Assembly (NCBI RefSeq): GCF_036263595.1
Contig: NZ_DATAGQ010000145.1
Coordinates: 1 to 51,163, forward strand
DNA from: Geminicoccus sp036263595
GTDB lineage: Bacteria; Pseudomonadota; Alphaproteobacteria; Geminicoccales; Geminicoccaceae
Reading direction: 5' to 3'
Length of the DNA stretch: 51,163 bases
Of the stretch, positions 1 through 8,699 are shown piece after piece. Both the position numbers and the translations under genes were made by a program. The stretch's first letter is position 1. Every line of letters starts with the position of its first letter. Below the pieces are notes generated by a model that was not told the origin of the DNA, made no database searches, and worked only from the letters and a program-made list of their open reading frames with translations.

Positions 1-1
1 G

Positions 2-133
2 ATCTTCGGCACCATGAAGCGGCGCTACCTCTACCGGCGCGTGCGCTACCGTGGCCTCGTCCGCAACCGCTGCCAGCTCTGGCTGCTTTGTGTCGCCATG
101 AACCTGCGCAGAGCGGATCAGATCACCGCCTGA
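2..133 (+). pseudogene. IS5-type transposase, 3' fragment cut by the window edge
   Basis: An open frame enters from the left edge and ends with TGA at 131-133, leaving 43 C-terminal residues. They read FGTMKRRYLYRRVRYRG, then LVRNRCQLWLLCVAMNLRRA, which matches the C-terminal end of IS5/IS1182-like DDE transposases. In those families the last catalytic Glu lies just upstream and the tail has the form KRRY..RRVRYRGL.RN...L....AMNLRRA. The catalytic residues lie outside the window, so I cannot tell whether the element is intact. I found no clear terminal inverted repeat after the stop. It may belong to a full insertion sequence that ends in the following non-coding stretch. Confidence 0.75.
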
Positions 134-499
134 ACGGTATCGAGGGTACGGCATCGATCGATCCGGTGCCAACCAGCAGCGTGATGGGCCGGAACTTCCT
201 GCCCGAGGCGCTTAACCATCCGCCCTGTTCACCGGACAAGCCAGGCACCACGGCTTTCGCGCCAGTCTCCAGAGGCTTCAGCGCTTTACGTAACGCCGGG
301 CACGAGCGTAGGGGCTGAGGCTGAGGATGTCGGTATGCACCACGTGCCCAACTCCGTGCCGCTGCAGTCCGGCAGCCAAGATGGACAACGCAGGCGCATC
401 TTATTCTTGCGGCTAACGTAAGTTAGCGCCTTCCTGGTGCCTTTCTGCGACGTCCACATAAGCAGCCTTGAAGTTCAGGGCCCATGTGGGAGGCGCTTC
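134..499. other. non-coding stretch after the transposase fragment
   Basis: No frame here has convincing coding character or a family I recognise. The only structure is a small perfect inverted repeat, GCTAAC-GTAA-GTTAGC at 412-427, about 70 bp before the next gene. It has no T run, so it could be an operator or an insertion-sequence end as easily as a terminator. The right end of the transposon, if there is one, should lie here. Confidence 0.4.
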
Positions 500-802
500 A
501 TGGAAATACCGATCGGACTTCCGTGGTATCGGCGGGACGCCTACTCTGATCTACGGAGAATATTTGTAGATGGGCATCGCCTCCCTCCTGCTTATGACCA
601 GTGGCTGGAGGATGCCGAGGCAAGCTTCGCACAATTGCAGGTGTATGGCGGCCTCGTGATGAAAGTGCATCTGGATCCCCGGCATTTCAGCTTCTGGTGC
701 GAAAAGCGGCACATCCCGATGGACTTCCGGGCGCGCCAGCAGTTCGCGATGGAGATGGCGCGCGAGCACGCCGCGAAAGTGCCATCGGTGGCGCTTCTGT
801 AA
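500..802 (+). CDS. conserved hypothetical protein, 100 aa
   Basis: I chose ATG 500 over the in-frame ATG at 437 because GGGAGG at 487-492 sits at good spacing before it and the first 21 codons of the longer form look non-coding. The protein starts MEIPIGLPWYRRDAYSDLRR and ends in a charged stretch (FRARQQFAMEMAREHA). It has no signal peptide or membrane segment and is rich in aromatic and acidic residues, so it is probably a small soluble cytoplasmic protein. I do not recognise a named domain. It lies between a transposase remnant and the convergent RTX gene, whose stop is only 15 bp away. Function unknown. Confidence 0.6.
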   Translation: MEIPIGLPWYRRDAYSDLRRIFVDGHRLPPAYDQWLEDAEASFAQLQVYGGLVMKVHLDPRHFSFWCEKRHIPMDFRARQQFAMEMAREHAAKVPSVALL

Positions 803-817
803 ACGCCGATCCGCCTT

Positions 818-3800
818 CTAGCCATAGAAGTTATTGGACGTCAGCGTCGTCACCCCGACCAGCGTGATGGTGTGCTGCTCGACCGTGAAGCCGAGGGCCT
901 TGCCGACGTCCAGGACCAGGGAAGCCTGGCCTTCCACCGTGCGCGCATAAACAGACGTCTCGGTACCGCTCAAGGTCCCGTTCTTGTCGCTGTCGAGCCT
1001 GGCGAACATCTGGAAGGCGTGGACCGTGACGTTCTTGCTGTCGTAGCCCTGGACATACAGGCCGTCTTGCGCGCGGTCGAAGTCCTGGACGACGTCCTGG
1101 CCGATGGTCTCCTTGACCCTGGAATCGAGGTTGAAGAAGCCCGTGTCATAGCCTTGGCCGAGCTCGATACGGTCGTTGCCCGCCATGCCCTGGATTGTGT
1201 CGTCCCCTTCCCCGCCCGAGAGCTGATCACCCGCAAGGCCACCGACCAGGAGGTCGTCACCCGACATGCCGGCGAATGCTACGGCGCCAGCGCTGGCCGC
1301 CGCCCCCTCGTCAAAGATATCGTAAGCATAAATCTCGTCGCTGGCAGACGATCCGACGATCCGCTCGATGCCGCTCAGTCCGTCGCCGGCGGCGTAGCCC
1401 GCTCCATTGACGAGGACGACCAGGATCGAATCGCTTTCATCGGCAAAGCTGGCGGTATCGAACCCGGCGCCGCCATCCAGATCGTCATCACCCTGGCCAC
1501 CGATCAGCAGGTCATCGCCGCTCGCCCCATCGAGCTGGTCATCGCCATCTCTGCCTTCCAGCACGTCATCGCCGGAACTGCCGCTCAGCGCATCCGCATG
1601 ATCGGATCCGAGCAGCCGTTCGATGCCCGCCAGCGTGTCGCTGCCGGCACCCCCGGTGGCTTGTGCCGTGGCGAGGGCCAGATCCACGCTGACACCACCG
1701 GACGCGGCCCCGTAGTCCACCGTGTCGATGCCACCCGAGCCATCGAACCACTCATTGGCCTCGGTACCGGCGAGCACATCGTCGAAGTCTGACCCGATGA
1801 GACCCTCGATGTCGTCGAGGCGGTCGCTGCCCGCCCCACCGGTGGACTGGACGCCTGCCATCGACAGGTCCACCGCAACACCACCTGACGCACCGGCATA
1901 GCTCACCATGTCCGCGCCGGCCCCGCCATCAAGGTCGTCATCACCGCCCGTGCCGGCCAGGATGTCGTCGAAGCCGGATCCGATCAGCCGCTCGATGGCG
2001 ATCAGCCGGTCGTTGCCGGCACCGATCGTGTCCTGAACGTCCGTGATCGACAGATCCACCGTGACGCCGGCAGATGCCGAGGCGTAGCTCACGGTATCGA
2101 TGCCGGCTCCGCCGTTCAGCACATTGTCTCCGTCGGACCCGCCAAGGACATCGTCGAAGCCGGAGCCAACCACGTGCTCGATCCCGGTCAGGGTATCGTT
2201 GCCTGCTCCAACCGTCGCCTGCGCATCCTTGAGCGACAGGTCAACGACCACCGCAGCACTGGCCGTGGCATAGCTGACGGTATCATCGCCTTCTCCGCCC
2301 TCCAGCCGGTTGTCGCCGCTGCCCCCGGACAGGTGGTCGTCGAAGTCCGAACCGATCAGCCGCTCGACCCTGACCAGCGTGTCGGTGCCGGACCCACCCG
2401 TTGCCTGCGCGTCGGCCCGGCTGAGATCCACCGTCACGCCGGCACTCGCCGTCTGGTAGCTGACAGTGTCATGGCCCGCGCCGCCGTCCACGACATCGTC
2501 ACCGGCGGAGCTTTCAAATCGGTCGTCAAAGTCCGAACCTAGCACACGCTCGAAGCCGATGAGCATGTCGTTGCCAGCTCCACCCGTCGCCTGGACCCCG
2601 TTCAGGTCCAGATCGAGCGTGATGCCTGCCCCGGCGCCAGCGTAGCTGACCGTGTCGATGCCTGCCCCCCCATCCAGCACGTCGTCTCCCGACGTTCCAG
2701 CCAGCGAATCGTCGAACCTCGAGCCGATCACCCGTTCGAAGCCGACCAGCAGGTCATTGCCGGCCCCACCGGTTGCCTGCGTCCCCGCAAGGCTCAGATC
2801 GATGCTCACGCCCGACGAGGCGCCGGCATAGGACACCGTATCGATGCCAGCGGCCCCATCCAGCACGTCGTCGCCGGCACTGCCTTCCAGCTCGTCATCG
2901 AAGTTCGAGCCCAGGATCCCCTCGAACCCCATGAGCGTGTCGTTGCCGGCGCCAACCGTGGACTGGGACCCTGCCATCATCAAGCTTACGGAGACGCCGG
3001 CTTCAGCGCCGGCATAGCTGACCGTGTCGCTGCCGCCCGAGCCGTCCAGCACGTCGTTGCCCGACGTGCCTGCCAGGATGTCATCGAAGCCGGATCCGAT
3101 CAGCCGCTCGATGCCGATCAGGCGGTCACTTCCCGCTCCGCCGGTCACCTGGATCCCAACCGAAGCCAGGCTGACGGTCACGCCGCTCGAGGCGCTCGCA
3201 TAGCTCGCTGCATCGACACCGGTGCTCCCGTCCAGTTCGTCGTCGCCGCTGCCTCCATCGAGCGTGTCATCGCCAATACCGCCGAGCAGCACGTCATTGC
3301 CGTTGCCGCCTGCCAGGATGTCGTTGCCGGAACCACCTTCCAGGCGGTTCGCGACGCTATTCCCGCGCAGGGTGTCGGCATGGCTCGAGCCCGTCAGCCC
3401 TTCGATGCTGGCCAGCGAGTCGTTGCCGGCTCCACCCGTCGCCTGGGCACCGCTGACTGCCAGGTCGACCACCACGCCCGATGCCGCGTTTGCATAGCTG
3501 GCGGTGTCGATCCCGCTGCTGCCATCGAGCGTGTCGTTGCCAGCGGCACCATCGAGAAGGTCGTTGCCGGCACCACCGGCAAGCTTGTTGACCCCACTGT
3601 TACCGCGCAAAACGTCGTCAAAGGTGGATCCGATGACGATCTCGATGCTCTTCAGCGTGTCGCTGCCGGCAGCACCGGTCGCCTGCGCACCGGCTAGGCC
3701 AAGGTCGACCTTCACAGCCGAACTGGCCGACGCGTAGCTAGCTGTGTCCGAGCCGAGGCCCCCCTCAAGGAGGTCGTTACCCAGCCCCCCGTCGAGCGTG

Positions 3801-5275
3801 TCGTTGCCGGCGCCGCCCGTCACGATGTCATTGCCGCCGCCGGCCTGCAGCAGATCATTGCCGTTGCCGCCGTCCAACGTGTCGTTGGCGGCAGCTCCCT
3901 TCAGCACGTCGTTGAAGCCGGAACCAGTCACCCGCTCGATGCTCAGCAGCGTGTCGCTGCCCGCTCCGCCGGTCGCCTGGGCGCCGGTCAGGCCCAGGTC
4001 GACGGTGATACCTGCCGTGGCGGCGGCATAGGTCGCGTGGTCGGTGCCGAGCGCGCCGTCGAGCACGTCGTTGCCGGCTCCACCGTTCAACGTGTCGTCG
4101 CCCTCGCCACCGGCAAGACCATCATTGCCGTCATTGCCCTGCAGCAGGTCGTTGCCCTTGCCGCCGTCGAGTAGTTCTTCGCCGGCACTACCCTTCAGCA
4201 CATCGTCGAACGCGGAGCCCGTCAGCCGTTCGATGCTCAGCAGCGTGTCATTGCCGGCCGTATTCAACGCTTGCGCCGCCGTCGATGCGAGATCGATCGT
4301 GATGGCCAAGGTTGCGCCAGCATAGCTGACTGAATCGGTCCCGATCCCGCCATCGAGGAGGTCGTCGCCAGCACCGCCATCCAGGATGTCGTCGCCTGCG
4401 TCTCCCATCAACGTATCATTGCCGCCGCCGCCCTGCAGCAGGTCGTTGCCTCCGGCGCCGCCGAGCCGGTCACCGGCGGTTCCACCCTTGAGCGCATCGG
4501 CAAAGCCCGACCCAGCCAATGCTTCGATTCCAACAAGCGTGTCGCTTCCGGCGCCACCGGTGACCTGAATCCCCGTCAGGCCCAAGTCGACGCTGACGGC
4601 GGCCGTCGCCGAGGCATAGCTTGCGGTGTCGGTTTCCGCGCCTCCGTCCAGCACGTCATTGCCTGCTCCACCCTCGAGCAGGTCGTTGCCGCTCCCGCCG
4701 GTCAGCCGATTAGACGATGTGTTGCCCTTGAGGGTGTCGCCGAAGCTGGAGCCGGTCAGCGCCTCGATCCCGATCAGCGTGTCGCTGCCCGACCCGCCGG
4801 TCGCCTGCGCCACCGTCAGCGCGAGGCTGACCGTCACCGCCGCCGTCGCGGAAGCATAGCTGGCCGTGTCCGTCCCGGAGCTGCCATTGAGCACGTCGCT
4901 ACCGGCACCACCATCCAGCAGGTCGTTGCCGCTGCCGCCCGACAGGCGATTGTTCTGGGTGTTGCCCCTGAGCGTGTCGCCAAAGGCGGACCCTGTCAGC
5001 GACTCGATACTGCTGAGCGTATCGCTGCCCGCCCCACCGGTCGCCTGCGCCACCGTGACCGCCAAGTTCACGGTGACGCCGCTCGTGGCTGATGCATAGC
5101 TGGCGGTGTCGATCCCGGTGCTGCCGTTCAGCTTGTCGTTGCCGCTGCCGCCGTCGAGCACATCGTCGCCTGCCAGCCCATAAACGGCATCGGCGCTCGC
5201 CGTCGTCCTCAGTGCGCTGTTGGCTGACGTCGGCGAAATCACGTCGGCAGCGGTGGTGCCGGTAATCGTGGCCAT
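818..5275 (-). CDS. giant RTX-type calcium-binding secreted protein, 1485 aa
   Basis: The start is ATG 5275 (MATITGTTAADVIS), preceded by AAGGGG six bases upstream; an ATG at 5299 lacks this site. The protein has no Sec signal. It is built from blocks of RTX nonapeptides (GGxGxDxLxG, e.g. LDGGAGNDTLDGG) alternating with a beta segment of the form DTxSYAxAxxGVTVDLxxxxAQATGGAGxDTLxxIERLxGSxFDD. I count 16 full beta segments and a degenerate seventeenth. In the first half each segment is followed by two to four nonapeptides. From about residue 800 the spacing tightens to near 58 residues per unit. The last ~110 residues lack RTX repeats, carry an EF-hand-like DSDKNGTLSGTE loop and end TLVGVTTLTSNNFYG, the usual end of type I secretion substrates. 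Calcium would fold it outside the cell, so a surface or matrix adhesin role is likely but inferred. No ABC/MFP exporter genes are in the window. Confidence 0.9.
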   Translation of the reverse strand: MATITGTTAADVISPTSANSALRTTASADAVYGLAGDDVLDGGSGNDKLNGSTGIDTASYASATSGVTVNLAVTVAQATGGAGSDTLSSIESLTGSAFGDTLRGNTQNNRLSGGSGNDLLDGGAGSDVLNGSSGTDTASYASATAAVTVSLALTVAQATGGSGSDTLIGIEALTGSSFGDTLKGNTSSNRLTGGSGNDLLEGGAGNDVLDGGAETDTASYASATAAVSVDLGLTGIQVTGGAGSDTLVGIEALAGSGFADALKGGTAGDRLGGAGGNDLLQGGGGNDTLMGDAGDDILDGGAGDDLLDGGIGTDSVSYAGATLAITIDLASTAAQALNTAGNDTLLSIERLTGSAFDDVLKGSAGEELLDGGKGNDLLQGNDGNDGLAGGEGDDTLNGGAGNDVLDGALGTDHATYAAATAGITVDLGLTGAQATGGAGSDTLLSIERVTGSGFNDVLKGAAANDTLDGGNGNDLLQAGGGNDIVTGGAGNDTLDGGLGNDLLEGGLGSDTASYASASSAVKVDLGLAGAQATGAAGSDTLKSIEIVIGSTFDDVLRGNSGVNKLAGGAGNDLLDGAAGNDTLDGSSGIDTASYANAASGVVVDLAVSGAQATGGAGNDSLASIEGLTGSSHADTLRGNSVANRLEGGSGNDILAGGNGNDVLLGGIGDDTLDGGSGDDELDGSTGVDAASYASASSGVTVSLASVGIQVTGGAGSDRLIGIERLIGSGFDDILAGTSGNDVLDGSGGSDTVSYAGAEAGVSVSLMMAGSQSTVGAGNDTLMGFEGILGSNFDDELEGSAGDDVLDGAAGIDTVSYAGASSGVSIDLSLAGTQATGGAGNDLLVGFERVIGSRFDDSLAGTSGDDVLDGGAGIDTVSYAGAGAGITLDLDLNGVQATGGAGNDMLIGFERVLGSDFDDRFESSAGDDVVDGGAGHDTVSYQTASAGVTVDLSRADAQATGGSGTDTLVRVERLIGSDFDDHLSGGSGDNRLEGGEGDDTVSYATASAAVVVDLSLKDAQATVGAGNDTLTGIEHVVGSGFDDVLGGSDGDNVLNGGAGIDTVSYASASAGVTVDLSITDVQDTIGAGNDRLIAIERLIGSGFDDILAGTGGDDDLDGGAGADMVSYAGASGGVAVDLSMAGVQSTGGAGSDRLDDIEGLIGSDFDDVLAGTEANEWFDGSGGIDTVDYGAASGGVSVDLALATAQATGGAGSDTLAGIERLLGSDHADALSGSSGDDVLEGRDGDDQLDGASGDDLLIGGQGDDDLDGGAGFDTASFADESDSILVVLVNGAGYAAGDGLSGIERIVGSSASDEIYAYDIFDEGAAASAGAVAFAGMSGDDLLVGGLAGDQLSGGEGDDTIQGMAGNDRIELGQGYDTGFFNLDSRVKETIGQDVVQDFDRAQDGLYVQGYDSKNVTVHAFQMFARLDSDKNGTLSGTETSVYARTVEGQASLVLDVGKALGFTVEQHTITLVGVTTLTSNNFYG
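826..5180. repeat. coding tandem repeats of the RTX protein
   Basis: The DNA repeats here mirror the protein units. On the plus strand GTCGTTGCC, CAGCACGTCGTC and related words recur every 27 bases within nonapeptide blocks, and a longer 174-250 base unit recurs 16 times. Third-position differences between copies are common, so the array is not freshly duplicated, but several neighbouring units (about residues 800-1100) are very alike. Assembly collapse or copy-number variation between strains is possible. It is not a CRISPR array: there are no unique spacers and the frame is open throughout. Confidence 0.8.
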
Positions 5276-5345
5276 CAGATGCCCCTTCAGGATAGGCAAT
5301 CAGGTTTCGGGCGGCGAGAACGGACGGCCGCCCCGATGAATGCGC

Positions 5346-6221
5346 TCAGACGATGAAATCGTCAGCCGACAGGCTGGCGAGCCCCGAGAATGCCAGGGTG
5401 ATCGGAGCATCGACATGGAAGTCCGGCTGTCCGGCCGACCCGAGCGTGATCAGGGCCGGTGCCAAGTCGATCGTCAGCCCGTCCACGCCGGTGGTCACCC
5501 CGGCGTCTTCGGCGTCGATCACGCCGTCCCTGCTGCTGTCCAGCGCCGCAAAATCGACCAGGGCGGCACCGTCGTCATCGGTGAAGACGAAGTTCAGGCC
5601 ACCGATACGATCGATGCCTTGCTCGAAGTCACTGACGAGAATCTTGGCGCCACCGGGAAAGGCCCGGCTGTCGCCAGCGGCGTCCAGGGTGAGCCGGTCG
5701 GCTCCCATGCCGAGGGCTACGGTCGCATCCAGCGTGGCATAGCCATAGAAACTTGCCAGATCGTCGCCGTCGCCGGCCGAAGCCTGGTCGCTGCCGTAGA
5801 TGAGCAGGACGTCGTTGCCATGGCCACCGGACAGCGTGTTGCTGCCGCCTCCGGCGTCCAGATAGTCGTCGCCCTGTCCACCCCGAAGCTCATCGTCGCC
5901 GAGGCCGCCGCGTAGGTCGTCCTGTCCGTCACGGCCGAGCAGGACATCGTTGCCGGCACCACCCGACAAACGGTCGTCTCCCGCACCTCCATTGACCGCG
6001 TCGTTGCCGCCTTCGCCATTGATGAAGTCGTTGCCATCCCCACCATAGATCGTGTCGTCACCATCCCCGCCAAAGCCCAAGTCATCGCCGCGATCCAGCA
6101 AGATCACGTCGTCGCCACCCAGGCCCCAAACCTGATCGTTGCCTGCTTTGGCAAGGACTGTGTCCTTGCCCCAGGTCGCCTCAAGAAGATCGTTGCCCAG
6201 GGTGCCTTCGATACTGCTCAT
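5346..6221 (-). CDS. RTX-type calcium-binding secreted protein, 291 aa
   Basis: The start is ATG 6221 (MSSIEGTLGNDLLEATWG), with AGAAGG upstream in GAGAAGGTCTGTCATG. Residues 5-150 are RTX nonapeptides (GGDGDDTIYGG, GGAGDDRLSGG, GGQGDDYLDAG). Residues 150-200 are a beta-rich cap leading to ILVSDFEQGIDRIGG, the linker that often follows RTX arrays. An EF-hand-like DSSRDGVIDAED loop follows and the protein ends ITLAFSGLASLSADDFIV, a typical type I secretion C terminus. The giant RTX gene starts 70 bp downstream on the same strand and has the same C-terminal layout, so the two are probably co-expressed and exported by one transporter encoded elsewhere. Partner or substrate unknown. Confidence 0.88.
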   Translation of the reverse strand: MSSIEGTLGNDLLEATWGKDTVLAKAGNDQVWGLGGDDVILLDRGDDLGFGGDGDDTIYGGDGNDFINGEGGNDAVNGGAGDDRLSGGAGNDVLLGRDGQDDLRGGLGDDELRGGQGDDYLDAGGGSNTLSGGHGNDVLLIYGSDQASAGDGDDLASFYGYATLDATVALGMGADRLTLDAAGDSRAFPGGAKILVSDFEQGIDRIGGLNFVFTDDDGAALVDFAALDSSRDGVIDAEDAGVTTGVDGLTIDLAPALITLGSAGQPDFHVDAPITLAFSGLASLSADDFIV

Positions 6222-6237
6222 GACAGACCTTCTCCAC

Positions 6238-7938
6238 TCAAAGCTCAGGCATCAGACAGACAGGGATCATGTGATCGTTGAATTCGCGCCATGAACCGGA
6301 CGGAGCGTAGAGTTTGCCGGAAGTATTGTAGTATCGTCCGGAGTTGTTGGTGTTGTCTTCGGCGACGGTCGGTACCGACATCGGATTGCAGGGCCAGACC
6401 TGGGGGATCGTGATCGGTGGGCGCTGGGTGCCATCGGGCATGAAGGCCCGGCCCTGGCTGGTATCGATGGTGTTGTCCGACTTCTTCCGCCGCAGATTGA
6501 GGTAGCGGTGCGGGTTCTTCTGCATCTGCATTGCATAGGCCGAGCCAGGCTCAGCCATGATCTCGATGACATAGCGGTACGAGGCCGAGATCTCGATGCT
6601 CGGGTTGATCGTCAGGCGTCCATAAGGAATGCATGGGACAACCCGCTCGAATTCACCGAGCGTTGGCGACGTCCGGGAGGTGAGATTGGTGGGCGTGATG
6701 CTGAGGGTCTTGCCTTGCACCACGTCCTGCCCGAAAGCGGCGAAAGTCCCGGCAGGAAAGGCCTTGAACGGGCCGGCACTGCCGACGCGGAACAAGTCGT
6801 CGCCATAGGCGTGAGGTGGTGGCCAGATCTGCCTGAACCCGAGCGTCAGGTTACGGCCACCCACCGTGGACACGCGCAGGATCCGGACGCCCAGCCGCTT
6901 GTCCTCGCCATAACCGGTGAGGCTGGTCCAACGCCAACCGTGCAGGTACAGCGCGTTGATCTTCTCGCGCTGGAAGTCGGCCGGCGGCGTCAGGACCTGG
7001 CGGAGGCGCCGCTCGCCGTACAGCAGCAGTGCGGGACCTCGATCGGCCGTGGCGAGCGCAGGCGCAGTGGGATCGGTCGCATGTTCGTCGAACAGGCGGC
7101 CGCCGGTGCTGCCGCCTGGAAAGCGGCCGCGATAGTACCAGGGCTGCCCGTACCAGCGATCGTCGTCGTACCGCAGCAGGTAGAAGGGAATCATGCCCCT
7201 GGCCCCGCCGGCACTACTGTTGGTGCTGGGTTGCTCCGTCGCGAGAACATGCTCGCGTACTGCGAGAAGCCGGTCGATCGGCGAATTTGACACGGCCTGT
7301 CCCGGATGGGCGGCCGACGCCGAGAACGCATTGTTATCGAAGGAGAAATTGACAGTGGGCTGGGCCGCCAAGTTGACGACCTCGGCCAGGATCCACTCTC
7401 CCGCCGTCACCGTCCAGGGCGCACCATCGGCGGTGACGTCGATATAGACATAGGCCGTGCCGCAATAGACGGACTTGCCGTTCAGCGCCTGGGTGCGGTT
7501 CAACCAGGCCTGGACGTGCAAGCCTCCCACCAGTTCCGGGCTTCGCGGCACGCCAGCTATGGGCGACGACGGATCGAGGATGTCGAATCCGCCGACCTGC
7601 CGGCCGGGATAGTAGCCGAGTTCCCCCGGAGTCACGACGCCGCTCGCCAGCATCGGGCCCTTTGGCTGCGTCCAGTCATTGCAGCGGTGGAACCGCACAC
7701 GATAGCAGCCGAAATTCCCACCGCTGTGCTGGTCGCCAGGTTCGGCGTGCTGCCTCGCTCCTTGGGTCTGCCAGAGGAAACCCGTGACGACCCCGCTCTT
7801 GGGCGCCTGGAACGAGAAATAATGCCCGGCGTGCCAGCGAATGTTGGCATGGGTCGAGGCATAGACCGGACAACCGATCAGCCTAGTCTCCGTCAGTATC
7901 ATATCGTATCCGCCAGATGAATTGCCGCCGTCGATCAT
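6238..7938 (-). CDS. unknown protein, 566 aa, possibly a severed Tat substrate
   Basis: The first in-frame ATG is 7938 (MIDGGNSSGGYDM). I do not recognise the family. The sequence is rich in Trp, Tyr, Pro and Gly with regular beta-type patterning (VVTGFLWQTQG, VYIDVTADGAPWTVTAGEWI) and looks like a secreted beta-sandwich protein that might bind carbohydrate. It has six scattered Cys and no membrane segment. It has no signal peptide of its own and no clear ribosome site before 7938. A strong Tat leader with a good ribosome site starts at 8197 in another frame, so the gene may be disrupted between 7938 and 7985. The downstream RTX gene starts 16 bp after the stop, suggesting co-transcription of all three exported proteins. 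Function unknown. Confidence 0.65.
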   Translation of the reverse strand: MIDGGNSSGGYDMILTETRLIGCPVYASTHANIRWHAGHYFSFQAPKSGVVTGFLWQTQGARQHAEPGDQHSGGNFGCYRVRFHRCNDWTQPKGPMLASGVVTPGELGYYPGRQVGGFDILDPSSPIAGVPRSPELVGGLHVQAWLNRTQALNGKSVYCGTAYVYIDVTADGAPWTVTAGEWILAEVVNLAAQPTVNFSFDNNAFSASAAHPGQAVSNSPIDRLLAVREHVLATEQPSTNSSAGGARGMIPFYLLRYDDDRWYGQPWYYRGRFPGGSTGGRLFDEHATDPTAPALATADRGPALLLYGERRLRQVLTPPADFQREKINALYLHGWRWTSLTGYGEDKRLGVRILRVSTVGGRNLTLGFRQIWPPPHAYGDDLFRVGSAGPFKAFPAGTFAAFGQDVVQGKTLSITPTNLTSRTSPTLGEFERVVPCIPYGRLTINPSIEISASYRYVIEIMAEPGSAYAMQMQKNPHRYLNLRRKKSDNTIDTSQGRAFMPDGTQRPPITIPQVWPCNPMSVPTVAEDNTNNSGRYYNTSGKLYAPSGSWREFNDHMIPVCLMPEL

Positions 7939-7984
7939 GGACGAGCGGCATCCGCAGTTGCCACGCTATGTTGATGCCAGCGGG

Positions 7985-8197
7985 CTAGCGTCCTCGACCC
8001 CGTCCACGGCGCCATGGCGGCGCTGACTTCGTCCAGTTCGGCGGCAGAGGAGGAGTGCTCCCATTGTCCGGCCGGTCGTCATACCCGGGAATACGTTCTC
8101 CTGCCGCGACCGCCGGATGTTCGGCCCCGACCGGAACGAGCGTAGCAACTGCCACGCCTCCACCAAGCAACAACATTTCGCGGCGTCGAGTGATCAA
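7985..8197 (-). CDS. short ORF with a twin-arginine signal peptide, 70 aa
   Basis: A TTG start at 8197 sits six bases after a strong GGAGGAG, giving MITRRREMLLLGGGVAVATL. This is a textbook Tat signal: twin arginines, hydrophobic core, and a likely cleavage near AVAAG. About 35 further residues (ERIPGYDDRPDNGSTPPLPPNW) look like a natural mature N terminus, then the frame runs into a low-quality RRGRGRGR tail and TAG at 7985. No folded domain fits in what is left, so I think this is the amino end of a longer exported protein, most likely the 566-aa product just downstream, separated by indels. The other reading is a genuine short Tat-exported peptide. Confidence 0.5.
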   Translation of the reverse strand: MITRRREMLLLGGGVAVATLVPVGAEHPAVAAGERIPGYDDRPDNGSTPPLPPNWTKSAPPWRRGRGRGR

Positions 8198-8218
8198 GAC
8201 CCGCTCCTCCCCCAACAT

Positions 8219-8699
8219 TCATTCGGCCATATATTCGTTCTTAAGTTGCGCAGAGCATCTTAGCGCCGACCCTCCGGAACCAATGTACGGTGTTCCTGTA
8301 TGTCAGCAAATGTTTGCCGCGGCAATACCACTGTTCGCCGCGGACATGTCAGAAAGTCGAACAACAATATTCATGGGTGGTGATACTGCGACTCCAGGTG
8401 CAAGACGTCGGCTGACGTTTGCGCTGGCATTGTGCTCGTTTCCGGAGACGCGCTGGGTGACGGCGGCCGGTGGCGGCGTTGGCAATCCCGGCCATCAGCG
8501 CCGATCGTTGGCGTAGTGAGCATGCAGGACGACGACATCAGCCCGCGGCAGCCATGCATTTCGCCGTCACGGCAAAATGCATGGCTGCCGGCCGCATTCG
8601 GTGGCGCGATACGAGTTCTATCCGGCTCGACGGGCTCGCCGAGGCGGTTCTACGGATTGCAACCTGCAGACGCCGGTCCCATGGACCGGGCAGGACCGT
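8219..8699. other. non-coding region between the hydrolase gene and the Tat/RTX gene group
   Basis: No supported gene lies here. The 3' half holds a long perfect hairpin (8546-8590, listed separately). The AT-richer part around 8219-8260 is where a promoter for the 8197 leader gene would lie (TATATTCG and AAGTTGCGC words are present), but I cannot define -35 and -10 boxes with confidence. Confidence 0.4.
8546..8590. terminator. 16-bp perfect stem-loop, terminator-like without a T run
   Basis: The left arm is CGGCAGCCATGCATTT (8546-8561) and the right arm is its exact complement at 8575-8590. A C-A mismatch inside is followed by a further GCC/GGC pairing around a five-base loop. It lies 110 bp past the hydrolase stop on that gene's transcribed side. 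There is no uridine tract on either strand, so it could be a transcription or mRNA-end barrier, a protein-binding palindrome or a small mobile repeat. Confidence 0.55.

Noticed and set aside
872..5099. Long plus-strand open frames opposite the RTX gene
   Set aside because: They mirror the GGxGxD repeats of the real gene in another frame, with unnatural Ser/Pro- or Arg-rich composition and no ribosome sites.
826..5180. Regular repeats that look like a CRISPR array
   Set aside because: Repeats are coding, in frame, with no unique spacers and no cas genes nearby.
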